Shown: positions 24,464 through 25,031 of the stretch, piece after piece
Layout of the letters: every line of letters begins with the position of its first letter
How positions within the stretch are numbered: the first letter of the stretch is position 1
Origin: an uncultured bacterium
GTDB taxonomy: Bacteria > Planctomycetota > Phycisphaerae > Phycisphaerales > SM1A02
NCBI GenBank assembly: GCA_903938205.1
Contig: CAJACJ010000518.1
Span: 1 to 25,031 of the forward strand
Direction: 5' to 3'
Length of the DNA: 25,031 nucleotides
Position numbers and translations under genes: made by a program
The notes under the pieces: generated by a model
Databases searched by the model: none
The model's input: the letters and a program-made list of their open reading frames with translations, nothing else
Told to the model about the DNA's origin: nothing

Positions 24464-25031
24464 TGCTCACTCATTTCTTTACAACACGCGTGCGGACCGT
24501 TTGCGATGTTTGAAAGGGTCGAATTTTTCACCTCATCACCAACGGCCCCCGCGCGAATGTCTTGTGAGTGATTGTTGTTATTTTTTTCAGACAATCGTGT
24601 TGCCACAACTTCAGCAAGCGGTGCGCGAACGCCAGCGGTGTACACGCCAACGGCAATCATGAAAGCGCCAGCAATTGCCGCTAAAATTCTTCGCTTTTGC
24701 CCGCCAAGCGACGCAATACCCGCGCCAACAAGCGCCAGAATTGGAACAGTTCCCAACCAAACTGCGGCCATGACCAACGCGCCCTCGACGACACGCCCAG
24801 TGCCCGCAGCCACCGCTGTAAATGCCCAAAGCCATCCACAGGGAAGCAGCGGTGTGGCCAATCCAATCACCAATGCGCGTGGAGTTGGCTGCATTGTTGC
24901 GGCCACTTTGTGTATTGCGCCAAGCGAGCGCTTCATCCAAAGTGGCAAAGGCACACGACCTGAATCAATTCCCGCGGATTGAAGCAGCATGCCAACTCCA
25001 ACAAGTGCCACCGCAATACCAGCTGCAATGG
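24460..25031 (-). CDS. SafE-type (UreH-domain) membrane protein of cbb3 maturation cluster, N-terminus beyond window
   Basis: Only the C-terminal 189 residues are inside the window. The frame is open to the right edge, reading about IAAGIAVALVGVGML, so a GTG at 25011 is unlikely to be the true start. The membrane domain shows LATPLLPCGWLWAFTAVAAGTG, the LLPCG motif of the UreH/SafE class found beside ccoI in many cco clusters, then helices to about 40 residues from the end. The polar tail includes NNNNHSQD and HACCKE. It may export sulfite or take part in copper/haem handling; function in this class is not settled. Its stop overlaps the ccoI start by ATGA. Structural cco genes are expected to the right of the window. 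Confidence 0.82.
   Translation of the reverse strand, partial: IAAGIAVALVGVGMLLQSAGIDSGRVPLPLWMKRSLGAIHKVAATMQPTPRALVIGLATPLLPCGWLWAFTAVAAGTGRVVEGALVMAAVWLGTVPILALVGAGIASLGGQKRRILAAIAGAFMIAVGVYTAGVRAPLAEVVATRLSEKNNNNHSQDIRAGAVGDEVKNSTLSNIANGPHACCKEMSEQ

Noticed and set aside
1..25031. Mobile element, prophage or integron
   Set aside because: No transposase, integrase, terminal inverted repeats or tRNA-associated repeats were found by eye.

Overview
The window most likely comes from a planctomycete of the Phycisphaerae type. Three things point there: an exported protein with a PEP-CTERM-like tail (proline-alanine-proline, hydrophobic helix, RRRK end), a planctomycete-style coiled-coil porin, and an NXR-clade periplasmic molybdoenzyme. 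This assignment is inference from protein style; there is no rRNA or marker gene. I saw no tRNA, rRNA, CRISPR array, transposase or integrase.

Layout. (1) 1-91 minus: the first 30 codons of an unrecognised gene, divergent from cysQ (207-1061) and a four-base-coupled TauE/SafE permease (1058-1837), a small sulfur-metabolism pair. (2) 2072-2800: PEP-CTERM-like secreted protein followed by a strong intrinsic terminator (2833-2872). (3) 2888-7772: a cassette resembling sxtI-sxtK-sxtJ-sxtL: NodU/TobZ-type carbamoyltransferase, a 51-residue DUF5989 protein, an SxtJ membrane protein, and a large SGNH/GDSL protein split by an apparent one-base frameshift near 6527. (4) 7969-10882: outer-membrane porin, YitT membrane protein, AhpD/CMD-like protein. 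(5) 11085-21505: the main respiratory locus. A RIC/ScdA di-iron protein is followed by NXR/NAR-type alpha, beta and gamma subunits, a TorD chaperone, a membrane-anchored diheme cytochrome c, an unfamiliar 607-residue protein and pdxH. Gamma-torD, torD-cytochrome and cytochrome-607 aa all overlap by ATGA, and a CTGAT-N4-ATCAA FNR/DNR-like site lies upstream of the first gene. (6) 21597-25031 minus: ccoS, ccoI and a SafE-type protein, cbb3 oxidase maturation genes that run off the right edge.

How it may work: RIC repairs iron-sulfur centres damaged by nitric oxide. The TAT-exported NXR-type alpha-beta complex interconverts nitrite and nitrate in the periplasm. Its gamma haem-b subunit and the diheme cytochrome c carry electrons to or from the respiratory chain, possibly to the cbb3 oxidase matured by the convergent genes. 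The direction of catalysis cannot be read from sequence. The most novel item is the 607-residue protein, which has a nitronate-monooxygenase-like glycine motif and clustered cysteines and is translationally coupled to the cytochrome.
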